Positions 9,258 through 18,989 of a DNA stretch of 39,873 nt are shown here, piece after piece; position 1 is the stretch's first letter, and every line of letters starts with the position of its first letter. A model generated the notes under the pieces. That model did not search any database and was not told the DNA's origin. It saw only the letters and a program-made list of their open reading frames with translations. Position numbers and translations under genes: made by a program. The stretch is from Endozoicomonas acroporae (GTDB lineage Bacteria; Pseudomonadota; Gammaproteobacteria; Pseudomonadales; Endozoicomonadaceae). The stretch covers positions 1 to 39,873 of the forward strand of contig NZ_PJPV01000052.1 of NCBI RefSeq assembly GCF_002864045.1, given 5' to 3'.

Positions 9258-9340
9258 ATCTTTCATACCAGAGGGTGACGAACAATCGTCATGAGTATTT
9301 GTGGTTCAAAACTGTATGGTTCAAAAAAGGAGTAACATGG

Positions 9341-9844
9341 ATGAAACTGGCCCTGATCGCTGCGGTGGCAGACAATAACGCCATTGGCATCAATAATAAA
9401 ATGCCCTGGTATCTGCCGGGAGATCTGCGCTACTTCAAAGCGGTTACCATGGGAAAGCCTGTGATCATGGGCCGGAAAACCTTTGACTCCCTGGGCAAGC
9501 CTCTGCCAGGCAGAACCAATATCGTCATTACCCGGGATCACAACTGGCACCATGAGGGAGTCAGCGTAGTTCACAGCCTGGATGATGGGATTGCCCTGGC
9601 GGAGGCTGCTAACCTGATCAACGGTAACGAAGAAATCATGGTCATTGGTGGCGAACAGATCTATCGACAGGCGATTGATCAAGCTGACCGTCTTTACCTG
9701 ACCCGGGTGTATCAAAGTTTTGACGGTGATGCCTTTTTCCCGGACATCAACCCGCAGGAGTGGCGGGAAATCTCCCGGGAAGACACCCAATCAGAAGATG
9801 AGCAGCCACTGACTTACAGTTACCTGGTGCTCGACAGGGCCTGA
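9341..9844 (+). CDS. folA: Dihydrofolate reductase
   Basis: The 167-residue protein has the normal length for bacterial DHFR. It reduces dihydrofolate to tetrahydrofolate with NADPH. Visible are the N-terminal strand LALIAAVADNNAIG, the substrate loop MPWYLPGDLRYFK with the catalytic Asp at residue 28, the NADPH-binding motif GRKTFDSLGKPLPGR and MVIGGEQIY. The frame is open to 9251, but the ATG at 9341 is chosen because it matches the family start and AAGGAG lies 8 bp upstream. It is transcribed away from thiI and followed by a strong hairpin terminator. Confidence 0.96.
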   Translation: MKLALIAAVADNNAIGINNKMPWYLPGDLRYFKAVTMGKPVIMGRKTFDSLGKPLPGRTNIVITRDHNWHHEGVSVVHSLDDGIALAEAANLINGNEEIMVIGGEQIYRQAIDQADRLYLTRVYQSFDGDAFFPDINPQEWREISREDTQSEDEQPLTYSYLVLDRA

Positions 9845-9890
9845 AATCAGCACCTGTCGTTTTTCCCTCTTTCAACTTGGGAATAAGCCA

Positions 9891-9929
9891 CATTTCCTGC
9901 CGCCTCAGATGCAGGAAATGCCCTTTTCT
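9891..9929 (+). terminator. Rho-independent terminator of folA
   Basis: CATTTCCTGC and GCAGGAAATG form a perfect 10-bp stem with a 10-nt loop, followed by CCCTTTTCTCC. It lies about 50 bp after the folA stop. Confidence 0.8.
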
Positions 9930-10088
9930 CCAATTCTGATTGTCTATAGTTAGTTGAACAGCTTGTGATGTTGCATGGAAAAGTTGTCTGTTTTCTATCT
10001 TGTTTGCTGGGCAGGCAATGCATCATTTTTACACATACTCATTAAGCCAATACAAGCCTTGAATAAGGGTTACCTTAGGGAATGAGGA

Positions 10089-12848
10089 ATGCCCCGGATA
10101 CCATCTACAGATCATATTTCTTCGCACCGCGCAGGATACCCGCCATCCGAACCCGGTAAAGGTCAACACGCCACGGATACCCGGGAAATAAAATCGGTTG
10201 AGACCACCATTCAAGTGACTGAGCATAATGAATCCAGGCACTGGCATAACCGTTTAATCTCTTTCTGTAAGGAAAAAATCAATCGCTTTATTCACCCTGC
10301 CCCCTCAATGAAAGTGAGTGATCTGGTTGATGATCTGACCAAATACAATCCAGAGAACCCACAGAAAGTACTTGCTGCATTAAAACTGCATGCTGGCCAC
10401 ATCAAGCTGCATCGATCAGAAGATGGCAGACTGGGTATTTCGAATGGAAATATCGCTATCAGCACAGAAACGATGGAAGCTGTCGTCAAATCCACTCAAC
10501 TCAGCAGCATGGATATGGCCTATGAGTATTTACGTAAAGGTAAAACACCGCCTGATGGCTTCCTGCAGCAAGTACTACTGACGCATATCCATAGAAAAAT
10601 TCGCCTGGCAATGCAGTATGAAAAAACCTCCGGCTTACCAGTCATGCAGCAACAACTTCAGGGAAGAGAGCAATATGGAGTGCATCCTGAACAACAATAT
10701 GAATATATTAAAAACTTATTAATAAAGGTTGGCATAAAAGATGAAAAAACGTTCACTTTTGAACGAATGCTTGAGTTTAAAAAAGAGTTACGAAACAACC
10801 TGGTTCTGCCCATTGAGGAACAAAAATCAGCAACCGGCAATAAAGTAAAAAGTATTGACAGTGAAGCCCTCGATCATCAGCAACCACCACTTCCTCAGCT
10901 ACCTGAGCCGAAGAAAACAGGTCATTTTATCGAGAAAGAAGACCGTAAACATATTCAACAACTGGCTTCAGGAGAACGTTTTTTTGCAAATATACACCTT
11001 AAAGATATTGGCAACAGAATAAAGAGAAATATCTTACGTAACAAACGATACCAGATTTACAATTTCTTTATTTTACTTACTGGAGCCATCCTCACTGCTA
11101 TTTTCCCACCCGCTGGAATCGCTATTGGTATTGCCGTTGCTGTCGGACTGATCACTGATCTGGGTTACATCGCTTTCTGGTCTTCCAGTACCGAGCTCTG
11201 GCGCAGGGTCAGGATGGTCAGAGGACTTAAACAAATAAAAAAATACGCTGACTTTGACTATACCAACTTTGATAAGTCAAACGACAGGAAAAGAAAAAAA
11301 CTAATAAATAAACTTCGTTATCGATGCACTCATAAAACCTTTTCACAGATATACAACGCTTATGCAGATCTCGAAAAACAGGCAATAAAACTCAAAACAA
11401 TGGCAGAAAAAGAACAGAAGACACTGGCAGAGTCTATTGCTTTAGAGAAAGAGAAAGCACTGTATTTTGAGCGAAGAAAAAAACTGAAAGCCAATTTATT
11501 TTACTTTGACAAGCTTATCGAGAATGTCGTGATCAGCCGCACCATTCTTGAAAACCGGCATATAAAGGATCTGGAAGACCTGTGGAATTCAAAATTTAAA
11601 GATATGCCTCCTGAAAAAAGAGAAGAACTGTTCAAGAGTGTTACCACAAACAAAAAGTTAACCATTCACGGCCACCAGATAAAAACCAACGACAAAAAAT
11701 GGATGCAGCACATCATTCCTCACTGGATGAATTCTGCCCGGCACACAGCAAGTCAACCAGATTCTGATAATGCGGGAATTGAGCCTAAAAAAGAATCTGC
11801 GGCCTTTAAATCAGCCGGGATTTTGAAAAGCATGATTCAGGATTTTTTCTATACCCAAGTCAAAGGAACCTTATATAAAAACCTGGTAAAAATTTTCAAA
11901 ATAGCTGGAAAAAGAGGAAGCACCATCAATTTAACCCCTGTCGCTCCAAAGATCACTGTGAGTGGAGCCTTGTGCTATGTGGCTTTCTTTTTTGCGGATA
12001 TGGCTGCCGATCATGCAAATACCAAAGTTAATAAAAAGAGAATGGCAAAGATGATCAAAAAGCAGCCTGATTATACCAGACAACTGTTTGGCAAACGGCT
12101 GAGAACAGGGCGCGAGGAAGTTGGTACGCTACGCTCACTGGCCAAACAGGAATTGGAGCCAATGGTTGATCATTTACTCCAGTCGATAAAATCAATGGAA
12201 GACATTGGCAACAGTCTGGAAGAAGCCAGACAGCGAAGTGAACTGCTCAACAAAGGGCCGTATGAGTCAATGAGTGATGAAGAAGCCGCGATAGTTATCC
12301 TTAAACATGCCGCCTTACAACAGTTGCTTGATCAGGAAATTAACAGTGCATTCGGTACATTCTATCGTGTTGTTCAGGAAAAAAGCGCCAACTGGAACAA
12401 ACAAATAGCCAAAACACTGATTGGTAATAGTGTACGGGTTATTTCTACTGTATCCGAAGGCCAGGAACGCAGATACACTCCAAAGGCTGCCCGGGTGAGA
12501 GAATCAGCGGATCAGTATTCTCACAATGAACATCAGCGTTTATCATCGGAGGATTTCTTACACTCTATCCGAAACCAACCCTGTGGCCGTCTGATTATCC
12601 GGTTTCGTACAGGAGAAATATCAGAAGGTCTGGCACTCAAGGAAATCAGAGAACTCGATAGCCTGGACGAACTGCTTGACTTAAGAACCTGGATTGAAAA
12701 AGCACAAAGAGAAGGAAGTTACCAGAAGCACGAAGAGACTCTCAGGCTGTTCCACAGCATTATTACTTATGTTATTGGCAGCAAATATAACTCTTCTCAA
12801 TCCCCTCAACACCCAAGTGGCAACCAGCGCCCGATTGATCCGGTTTAG
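10089..12848 (+). CDS. Large lineage-specific protein with membrane segment and coiled coil, function unknown
   Basis: No family was recognised for this 919-residue protein. The first ~60 residues are polar and look disordered. A strong hydrophobic stretch at about residues 324-365 (NFFILLTGAILTAIFPPAG and on) could span a membrane once or as a hairpin. A Lys/Glu-rich heptad-like region follows at about 425-480. A second, weaker hydrophobic segment is near 624-641 (SGALCYVAFFFADMAAD). No signal peptide is seen. The gene is visibly more AT-rich than its folA and arg neighbours and uses many AAA and AAT codons, suggesting horizontal acquisition or different selection. The start follows AGGGAATGAGG. 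Polar N-terminus, internal hydrophobic hairpin and coiled coil would suit a secreted effector or translocator-like protein, but that is speculation. Confidence 0.75.
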   Translation: MPRIPSTDHISSHRAGYPPSEPGKGQHATDTREIKSVETTIQVTEHNESRHWHNRLISFCKEKINRFIHPAPSMKVSDLVDDLTKYNPENPQKVLAALKLHAGHIKLHRSEDGRLGISNGNIAISTETMEAVVKSTQLSSMDMAYEYLRKGKTPPDGFLQQVLLTHIHRKIRLAMQYEKTSGLPVMQQQLQGREQYGVHPEQQYEYIKNLLIKVGIKDEKTFTFERMLEFKKELRNNLVLPIEEQKSATGNKVKSIDSEALDHQQPPLPQLPEPKKTGHFIEKEDRKHIQQLASGERFFANIHLKDIGNRIKRNILRNKRYQIYNFFILLTGAILTAIFPPAGIAIGIAVAVGLITDLGYIAFWSSSTELWRRVRMVRGLKQIKKYADFDYTNFDKSNDRKRKKLINKLRYRCTHKTFSQIYNAYADLEKQAIKLKTMAEKEQKTLAESIALEKEKALYFERRKKLKANLFYFDKLIENVVISRTILENRHIKDLEDLWNSKFKDMPPEKREELFKSVTTNKKLTIHGHQIKTNDKKWMQHIIPHWMNSARHTASQPDSDNAGIEPKKESAAFKSAGILKSMIQDFFYTQVKGTLYKNLVKIFKIAGKRGSTINLTPVAPKITVSGALCYVAFFFADMAADHANTKVNKKRMAKMIKKQPDYTRQLFGKRLRTGREEVGTLRSLAKQELEPMVDHLLQSIKSMEDIGNSLEEARQRSELLNKGPYESMSDEEAAIVILKHAALQQLLDQEINSAFGTFYRVVQEKSANWNKQIAKTLIGNSVRVISTVSEGQERRYTPKAARVRESADQYSHNEHQRLSSEDFLHSIRNQPCGRLIIRFRTGEISEGLALKEIRELDSLDELLDLRTWIEKAQREGSYQKHEETLRLFHSIITYVIGSKYNSSQSPQHPSGNQRPIDPV

Positions 12849-12974
12849 CCATGTACTGGCCATCGATAGCGCCGCTGCCCACAGTTCAAGCCCACAATTT
12901 CGGAAAGCAACAATACGAACCGGTAGTTGTACCAACCTATAATCGATAGATGATCTATAGGAGAACACTGCCTT

Positions 12975-13667
12975 ATGTTTGTACGTCGTCTGTTGGGTGC
13001 ACTGTTGGTATCCACTCTGGCCATGCCGGTTATTGCTGATAATACACTGGTACTGCCTGAGAAAACAAAGCTGCTGGTTCTTGATGGTAAGGATGCCGAT
13101 CATCTGGGCAGCAAGAAGGATCTCTCTCTTGGCAACGGCCGTCATCAGTTGGTATTCCAGCTGAAAACGCTGGTGAGGGACGGTGGTGATACCAAAATGT
13201 TTACCACCAGTCCGTATATCATGACGTTTGACCTGTCTGGCGATCAGGCCTACACCATTAATGCCCCGAGACTGAAAACAGCAAGAGATACCGATAAACT
13301 GTCACAGTCGCCAAAGGCTCAATTCTCAATTACCAATGCCAAAGGCCAGGCGATTCCCTTTGAGTTCAGCGTGCTTAATAAATCCGGGCTGTTAATCGGC
13401 GGAGACACGGTGGAGGATATCCAGAAGTTTAACCTGTCTGACAGTCCGGCGGCTGTTCGGGCAATGGCCGGAACCGTTTATATTGCTAACCCGCAAGGTG
13501 TCTCATATCAGGTTGCCCAACCATCCCGACCTTCTGTCATGCCAGCACCGGCAACGGCTCAGCCAATGAGTGAAAGCATGCTGCAGTACTGGTACAACCA
13601 GGCGGATGAAACAACCCGTGAACGATTCCTTCAGTGGGTTTCTGACAGTAATAAAACCGGGAAGTAG
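12975..13667 (+). CDS. YccT/DUF2057 family secreted protein
   Basis: The 230-residue protein begins with a signal peptide (MFVRRLLGALLVSTLAMPVIA). The following pattern of the DUF2057/UPF0319 family is visible: DNTLVLPEKTKLLVLDGKDA, then GRHQLVFQ, then YIMTFDLSGDQAYTINAPRL. The enterobacterial relative YccT (CsgI) is a periplasmic protein reported to restrain curli assembly; no curli genes are seen here, so the same role should not be assumed. The C-terminal tail (SMLQYWYNQADETTRERFLQWV) is helical. The ATG is preceded by AGGAG at some distance. It converges on argA with only about 37 bp between stops. Confidence 0.85.
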   Translation: MFVRRLLGALLVSTLAMPVIADNTLVLPEKTKLLVLDGKDADHLGSKKDLSLGNGRHQLVFQLKTLVRDGGDTKMFTTSPYIMTFDLSGDQAYTINAPRLKTARDTDKLSQSPKAQFSITNAKGQAIPFEFSVLNKSGLLIGGDTVEDIQKFNLSDSPAAVRAMAGTVYIANPQGVSYQVAQPSRPSVMPAPATAQPMSESMLQYWYNQADETTRERFLQWVSDSNKTGK

Positions 13668-13704
13668 TCCGCTCGTTTTCAGTTAACCCGGGAGCTATTC
13701 TCGG

Positions 13705-15081
13705 TCAGCCTCCTACCGTTTTCATAAGAACCTTTGACTGCCTTTTGGGGTTATATTTTGCTTTAAGCTCTGCCGGTAAATCATCACAGGCAACTTCAGC
13801 AAACTCCCGCTCAATAAACCAATGGGTAGTCTGGGTGGTCATGACGTAGATTTCGTTCATGCCCTGTTCTTCTGCCAACGCTTCAATATGGGCGAGCAAA
13901 CGATCACCGCGCTGTGCACTGCGATATTCAGGATGGACCACAACACAGGCCAGTTCTGCTGCGCTGGTACCATTTTCATAGTACGGATGAAGAGCAGCAC
14001 AGCCGATGATCATGCCGTCCAGCAACACGACACTGAACAGCTTTATTTCCCGCTCCAGTTCTTTTCGGGAGCGACGGCGCAGTATGCCTTTTTCCTCGAA
14101 AGGACGGATCAGTTCAAGAATACCGCCCACATCCTCAATGGTTGCACCACGGACTTCTTCATAGTGATCCCTGGAAATCAGCGTACCGGCACCATCACGG
14201 GTAAACAGCTCCATCAGCAGTGATCCATCATCCTGATAGCTGATAATCTGGGCCCGTTCGACACCATCGGAGCAAGCGGTCACGGCGGAGGACAGCAGTC
14301 GCCTTGACTCACCAGTCTGCGACTCAAGTTCTTTAATGGCTTCATGGGGAGAAATTCTATTGATCAGATTCCCCTGGTGATCAAAAATTCCCTGTTGCTC
14401 AGCGTACAGTATCAATTTTTCAGCTTGCAGACTGATGGCGGTCCGGGTAGCCACTTCCTCTGCTTCAATATTGAAAATCTCCCCGGTGGGGGAAAGCCCG
14501 AGACAGGAGAGTAACACCACATAACCACTGTCCAGCAGATGATCGATGGCCTGACTGTCTATCTTCCGGACTTCGCCCGTATGCTTAAAATCGATACCAT
14601 CAAGCACCCCCAGGGGTTTGGCGGTCACAAAGTTACCACTGACTACACGAATCCTGGCACCATGCATGGGCGAGTTCACCAGCCCCACCGAGAGCCTTGA
14701 TTCAATCAGGGCTCGCATATTTCCTGCAGCATCTTTGACACACTCAAGGCTCTGCCTGTCAGTAACCCGTCGTTCATTATGCAGTCGGCCATTGCCAGCC
14801 CCGCCCTGATGAATAACTGTTTTAATGCCACGTTCCCGTAAACGCTCATCAATCTGAGGGCGGGCACCGTGTACCAGCACCAGTCGGACCCCCAGGCTAC
14901 TCATCAGTGCAATATCACTGATGATATTACCAAGGTTGGGGTGAGCCAGCGTTTCACCACTGAGCATGATCACAAAGGTTTTCCCCCTGTGGGCATGAAT
15001 ATAGGGTGATGATTGACGGAAAAACTTCACGTACTTTTCTGCACTGTCTGCTGAATGTTCCTTTTTTTTCACGCAAGCCAC
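13705..15081 (-). CDS. argA: Amino-acid N-acetyltransferase (N-acetylglutamate synthase)
   Basis: This 458-residue bifunctional-fold protein has an N-terminal amino-acid kinase domain (VIMLSGETLAHPNLGNI; LVLVHGARPQIDERL) and a C-terminal GNAT acetyltransferase domain (AELACVVVHPEYRSAQRGDRLL; YVMTTQTTHWFIEREF). It makes N-acetylglutamate from acetyl-CoA and glutamate, the first committed step of arginine synthesis, and in this family is feedback-inhibited by arginine. No ATG is available at the expected N-terminus: the frame begins at GTG 15081, with another GTG at 15072, so a non-ATG start is likely. It lies downstream of argE on the same strand, probably one operon. Confidence 0.96.
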   Translation of the reverse strand: MACVKKKEHSADSAEKYVKFFRQSSPYIHAHRGKTFVIMLSGETLAHPNLGNIISDIALMSSLGVRLVLVHGARPQIDERLRERGIKTVIHQGGAGNGRLHNERRVTDRQSLECVKDAAGNMRALIESRLSVGLVNSPMHGARIRVVSGNFVTAKPLGVLDGIDFKHTGEVRKIDSQAIDHLLDSGYVVLLSCLGLSPTGEIFNIEAEEVATRTAISLQAEKLILYAEQQGIFDHQGNLINRISPHEAIKELESQTGESRRLLSSAVTACSDGVERAQIISYQDDGSLLMELFTRDGAGTLISRDHYEEVRGATIEDVGGILELIRPFEEKGILRRRSRKELEREIKLFSVVLLDGMIIGCAALHPYYENGTSAAELACVVVHPEYRSAQRGDRLLAHIEALAEEQGMNEIYVMTTQTTHWFIEREFAEVACDDLPAELKAKYNPKRQSKVLMKTVGG

Positions 15082-15164
15082 ACTTGTTTATCCATGACAC
15101 TCTATTAAAGGCCGCCCTGAGCATCACATGCTCAGGTTATAAGAACATCGTGCAGTACTTCTCT

Positions 15165-16319
15165 TCAAGATAAGCAATACTGTCTGATCAATGACTGCAA
15201 AATAGCAATCATGGGTTTTATCCGTTCCTGCGAGAGGTATTCATCTGGCTGGTGTGCCTGATCAATATCACCTGGTCCCAATACCACGGTATCCATACCC
15301 AGTCGGCTAAAGAATGGAGCCTCAGTAGCAAATGCTGCGACTTCTGCCTGATGCCCTGTCAGCTTTTCACAGGCAGCCACCAGATCCGAATTCTCAGGAC
15401 CGGCAAAAGCTTCAATAGCCGGTGTAATTGCTTCGAGTGAGATCTCAACCTGATCCGCTTCAGCAATTGGCAAAAGCCTCTGACGAATTTGCTGCCGCAG
15501 TTGTTCGCTGTCCATCCCCGGCAGCATACGAATATCAAAGTCCAGCTGGCACTGCCCACAAATCCGGTTAGGGTTGTCGCCACCATGAATGCAACCCAGA
15601 TTCAAGGTAGGTGTAGGAATGGTAAAGCCAAAGTTCTGATAACGCTCGGCCAGTTCGGCGCGAAACTGCATCAAGTCAGTGATCACCTTGTGGACTGTCT
15701 CCATGGCATTACGGCCCAGTGCCGGATTGCTGGAATGGCCTGATTGCCCGAGAATCTGAATACGCTCCATCATAATGCCTTTGTGCATATGAATAGGCCG
15801 CATCCCGGTAGGTTCTCCCACCACAGCATACCGTGCTTTTGGTCGACCAAGTTCCGCCAGGGCACGAGCGCCATTCATTGAGGACTCCTCATCCGCCGTG
15901 GCCAGAATGATCAATGGTGCTGTCAATGGCGTGCCCAGATACCCCCGAACTGCTTCCATGACCAGGGCAAAGAAGCCTTTCATATCGCAGACGCCCAATC
16001 CATAAAACCGGCCATCTCTTTCTTCCAGGGTAAACGGTGAACTTTTCCACAGGCTGTCATTGTAGGGAACCGTATCCGTATGCCCGGCCAGTACCAGACC
16101 TCCCGGACCACTGCCAAGAGTTGCAATCAGGTTTGCCTTGTGGGGAGCCCCGGGCAGGGGTTGAATCTCGCATTGAAACCCCATCGCTTCCAACCACGCC
16201 GCCAGCTCATTGATAACCGGCAGGTTACTCATATCCAGATCAGGAAGGGTTGAGCTGACAGAAGGTATCTCAATCAATCTTGAAAGTGCATGCTGAAATG
16301 TTGGCTGCTGGCTGCTCAT
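15165..16319 (-). CDS. argE: Acetylornithine deacetylase
   Basis: The 384-residue M20-family metallopeptidase hydrolyses N-acetylornithine to ornithine and acetate. Metal-binding and catalytic landmarks are visible: LAGHTDTVPY, GVCDMKG (bridging Asp), ATADEESSMNGA (catalytic/metal Glu pair) and the late EAPFFSRLG. The ATG at 16319 is chosen over a GTG five codons upstream; neither has a strong ribosome binding site, although AGGG sits just before the ATG. The argE-argA neighbourhood links the acetylated branch of arginine synthesis. Confidence 0.95.
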   Translation of the reverse strand: MSSQQPTFQHALSRLIEIPSVSSTLPDLDMSNLPVINELAAWLEAMGFQCEIQPLPGAPHKANLIATLGSGPGGLVLAGHTDTVPYNDSLWKSSPFTLEERDGRFYGLGVCDMKGFFALVMEAVRGYLGTPLTAPLIILATADEESSMNGARALAELGRPKARYAVVGEPTGMRPIHMHKGIMMERIQILGQSGHSSNPALGRNAMETVHKVITDLMQFRAELAERYQNFGFTIPTPTLNLGCIHGGDNPNRICGQCQLDFDIRMLPGMDSEQLRQQIRQRLLPIAEADQVEISLEAITPAIEAFAGPENSDLVAACEKLTGHQAEVAAFATEAPFFSRLGMDTVVLGPGDIDQAHQPDEYLSQERIKPMIAILQSLIRQYCLS

Positions 16320-16395
16320 AACCCTGATTATCACCGTCTAATAAAGGGAGTCTCTTAAGATGATAAACAGGGCGGGCTTTATTGGAAACTAAATC

Positions 16396-17667
16396 CTAGC
16401 CAAAAATCAACTTGAGGCAGTGGAAGAAAATAATCGCCAGGATCGCTCCTGCTGGCAGAGTGACCAGCCAGGACATAAAGATGGTGCTGATAACGCGCAG
16501 GTTCAAAGCGCCGATCCCCCTGGCCAGTCCCACGCCAAGAACTGCACCAACCAGCGTATGGGTTGTGGAGATCGGCAAGCCAGTGCCGGAGGCCATCACC
16601 ACCGTAGAGGCCGCCGCAAGCTCTGCGGCAAAACCACGGCTGGGTGTCAACTCGGTGATATGAGAACCTATGGTAGCCATGACCTTATAGCCCCAGGTCG
16701 CTAGCCCTGCCACAATACCTACAGCACCCACCAGCAGAACCCAGGGCGGAACAGAAGACTTGCCGACAATTTCACCCCCACTGATCACCACACTGACAAC
16801 CGCTGCCAATGGCCCCACCGCATTGGCCACATCGTTGGAACCATGGGCAAAGGCCATGGAACAGGCGGTAAAAATCATCATAACCCCAAAGACTTTCTCC
16901 ACACTGGAGAAATGAAACGACATATCCGCCTGAATATCTTCCTTTATTTTTGCCAGCGCCATCTGGCCAATAAACATTATGACCAAGCCGATAATCAGTG
17001 AGAGCACGGTGCTCTCGGTGTAATCCAGCGGCAAGCCAATATGCTTGAGGCCCTTGATCAGCGTCACCATCGACATCATGAAGCCAACCAGAAACATATA
17101 AAGGGGCATATAGCGCTTGGCGTTTCTGAAGGGGTTTTCAGTATCCAGAATCAGCTTCTGCACGCTGACAAAAATCAGGAAGGCGAACAACCCTGACATC
17201 AGGGGGGAAACAACCCAGCTGCCCACAATGGCGGCCACTTTTCCCCAGCTGACGGTGTCGGCAGAGATACCAACAGCCGCAAAACCGACAATGGCCCCGA
17301 CAATAGAATGGGTAGTGGACACCGGCCAGCCGTAATGCGTAGCGACCAGTAACCAGGTGCCCGCAGCCAGCAGCGAAGCCAGCATGCCATATACCAGCAG
17401 ATTGGGGTTCTCGGCCAGCAGGGGTATGGATGGGTCAATAATCCCCTTGCGTATGGTTTCAGTAACCGACCCGCCCGCCAGATAGGCACCGGTAAACTCC
17501 AGCAGGATGGCGATAAAAATGGCCTGTTTTACCGTCAGGGCTCCGGAGCCAACCGACGTGCCCATGGCATTGGCAACATCGTTGGCCCCAACCCCCCAGG
17601 CCATAAAGAACCCAAACAGGCAGGCCAGGATCAGGAAAACTGTGCCATATTCAGCGATAATACTCAT
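16396..17667 (-). CDS. pit: PiT-family inorganic phosphate transporter
   Basis: The 423-residue integral membrane protein has about ten hydrophobic segments. Two copies of the PiT signature mark the family duplication: GANDVANAMGTSVGSGAL near the N-terminus and GSNDVANAVGPLAA after the central loop. The repeated GLPISTTHTLVGA and GWPVSTTHSIVGA are also typical. It is expected to import phosphate (or metal-phosphate) with H+ or Na+ across the inner membrane. The gene lies 19 bp downstream of the DUF47 gene on the same strand, the usual pit-DUF47 pair. Confidence 0.95.
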   Translation of the reverse strand: MSIIAEYGTVFLILACLFGFFMAWGVGANDVANAMGTSVGSGALTVKQAIFIAILLEFTGAYLAGGSVTETIRKGIIDPSIPLLAENPNLLVYGMLASLLAAGTWLLVATHYGWPVSTTHSIVGAIVGFAAVGISADTVSWGKVAAIVGSWVVSPLMSGLFAFLIFVSVQKLILDTENPFRNAKRYMPLYMFLVGFMMSMVTLIKGLKHIGLPLDYTESTVLSLIIGLVIMFIGQMALAKIKEDIQADMSFHFSSVEKVFGVMMIFTACSMAFAHGSNDVANAVGPLAAVVSVVISGGEIVGKSSVPPWVLLVGAVGIVAGLATWGYKVMATIGSHITELTPSRGFAAELAAASTVVMASGTGLPISTTHTLVGAVLGVGLARGIGALNLRVISTIFMSWLVTLPAGAILAIIFFHCLKLIFG

Positions 17668-17686
17668 CAGTCTGTATCCGGTTCAG

Positions 17687-18367
17687 TTAACGGGCCAGCA
17701 ACAACTGGAGGTAACTACCAACACGGGAAGCCCGATCCGCAAGATCGCCCACCCATTCGATAATCTGATACAGAAACATGACATCAACCGGTGGCAGCGT
17801 TTGCTCAAGATCAAACAGCATACGGCGTATTTTTACCTGGTCCCTGTCAGTTTCGCTCTCAATGTTGTCCAGCTCTTCAACCATTTTTTCCACCAGATCA
17901 ACTTCCCGCCCCTGAAAACCGGTTTCCAGAAGCTCGTCCAGCTCATGAATGGCTTTCAATGCCTGTGCAGTTGTGGCAATTGAAAGGCGCACATAGGTAA
18001 TGAATGCTTCGTGCATGGATTCGGGAATAACCATCTTTCTTCCTAACACAAGGCCTGCGATGTCCTTGGCACGGTTAGCCACTTTATCCTGAACAGTCAC
18101 GATTTCCAGCAGATCGGTACGGGGAACGGGGAGAAAAAGGCTTTTGGGAAGTGACCGGCGGATACTTCGCTTGATGACATCCGCTTCGTGCTCAAATTTG
18201 GTGATTGTCTGCTGAACCTCACACGCTGTCTCCCACTCTTCGGCAAACACTGCCTGAAAGAATGGCTCCAGCTGTAACGCACATTTGTGAACAGTGGTAA
18301 TGTGCTTTTGAATAGGTCCTATTGGTGAGCGGCCAAAAACACTCGCCAGTATGTTGCTGGTAGGCAT
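17687..18367 (-). CDS. DUF47/PhoU-like phosphate transport accessory protein
   Basis: The 226-residue all-helical protein matches the TIGR00153/DUF47 family: an N-terminal GPIQKHITTVHKCA, a helical core with EHEADVIKRSIRRSLPKSLFLPVPRTDLLEIV and a C-terminal WVGDLADRASRVGSYLQLLLAR. These PhoU-like cytosolic proteins are encoded next to pit genes and are thought to regulate the transporter. It is the first gene of a probable two-gene unit with pit and diverges from the CYTH gene. No clear Pho box was seen in the 18368-18536 interval. Confidence 0.92.
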   Translation of the reverse strand: MPTSNILASVFGRSPIGPIQKHITTVHKCALQLEPFFQAVFAEEWETACEVQQTITKFEHEADVIKRSIRRSLPKSLFLPVPRTDLLEIVTVQDKVANRAKDIAGLVLGRKMVIPESMHEAFITYVRLSIATTAQALKAIHELDELLETGFQGREVDLVEKMVEELDNIESETDRDQVKIRRMLFDLEQTLPPVDVMFLYQIIEWVGDLADRASRVGSYLQLLLAR

Positions 18368-18536
18368 TTTTCAAATCCATCCGGTTGAACGCCTGATTAT
18401 AGAAGGCCGTTTCAATTCCTGCACAGATGCTCAACAGCTGGCGCACAGAGCACAGAGTGCCTTTACCCATGAACCTATGATTTTTATATAATTTCTCCGT
18501 CCGATAGAATTTGACAATCGCATTGTGGATAAGAAC

Positions 18537-18989
18537 ATGAGCCAGGAAACTGAATTAAAGCTGTCTGTGCCTGCCGATCAGATTGAGCCACTGAAAAGTC
18601 ACCCATTCTGGCAGGAACATGCAGTACATCCATCAGAAACCCTTCACCTTGGGAATACCTACTTTGATACCCGCGACCTGAGACTCAACCAGGCCAGGGT
18701 GGCTCTGCGGATTCGTGAGGTTAACGGGCAATATATCCAGACTCTGAAAACCCGGGGAGAAAGCATCAATGGCCTGACCCGTCGGGGAGAATGGGAGTGG
18801 CCACTGAACACCAATAAACTGGACGGGCAGGTTTTGACGCCTGTCTGGCCCGCTGAGCTCAGTGATGTATCGATAGAGCAGCTCAAACCTCTATTTACTG
18901 AAACAATAAATCCATTTGTCCCCACGCCGAAAAAAAAGAGAGAATATAAGGCAATTCCAGCTGCAAACGGTATTTCATGTGAACAATAA
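18537..18989 (+). CDS. Truncated CYTH-domain (inorganic triphosphatase-like) protein
   Basis: The 150-residue product begins with the CYTH hallmark ExExK (ETELKLSV), followed by NTYFDTRDLRLNQARVALRIREVNG, the TLKTRG segment and WEWPL, up to a PLFTET motif equivalent to PLFSTDF in E. coli YgiF. After that point the expected strands (the acidic IELALDQGE region and the final SK..RG segment) are missing. The tail becomes Lys-rich and stops, and no CHAD domain follows. CYTH domains are usually about 200 residues, so the triphosphate tunnel would be incomplete. A run of eight A at 18930-18937 sits at the break. The gene is likely decayed. An alternative GTG start lies four codons upstream. Confidence 0.7.
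   Translation: MSQETELKLSVPADQIEPLKSHPFWQEHAVHPSETLHLGNTYFDTRDLRLNQARVALRIREVNGQYIQTLKTRGESINGLTRRGEWEWPLNTNKLDGQVLTPVWPAELSDVSIEQLKPLFTETINPFVPTPKKKREYKAIPAANGISCEQ

Noticed and set aside
7963..9285. 440-codon open frame on the minus strand
   Set aside because: It lies antisense to thiI, whose protein is a clear full-length family member; the antisense translation has no recognisable domains.
12681..13145. 154-codon open frame on the minus strand
   Set aside because: It overlaps the ends of two better-supported plus-strand genes and crosses their intergenic region.
18930..18937. A8 run as a programmed frameshift site making a CYTH-ATPase fusion
   Set aside because: The run contains A-AAA-AAG in the proper phase, but a -1 shift meets a stop within four codons; only a +1 shift would enter the ATPase frame, and no stimulatory structure is evident.
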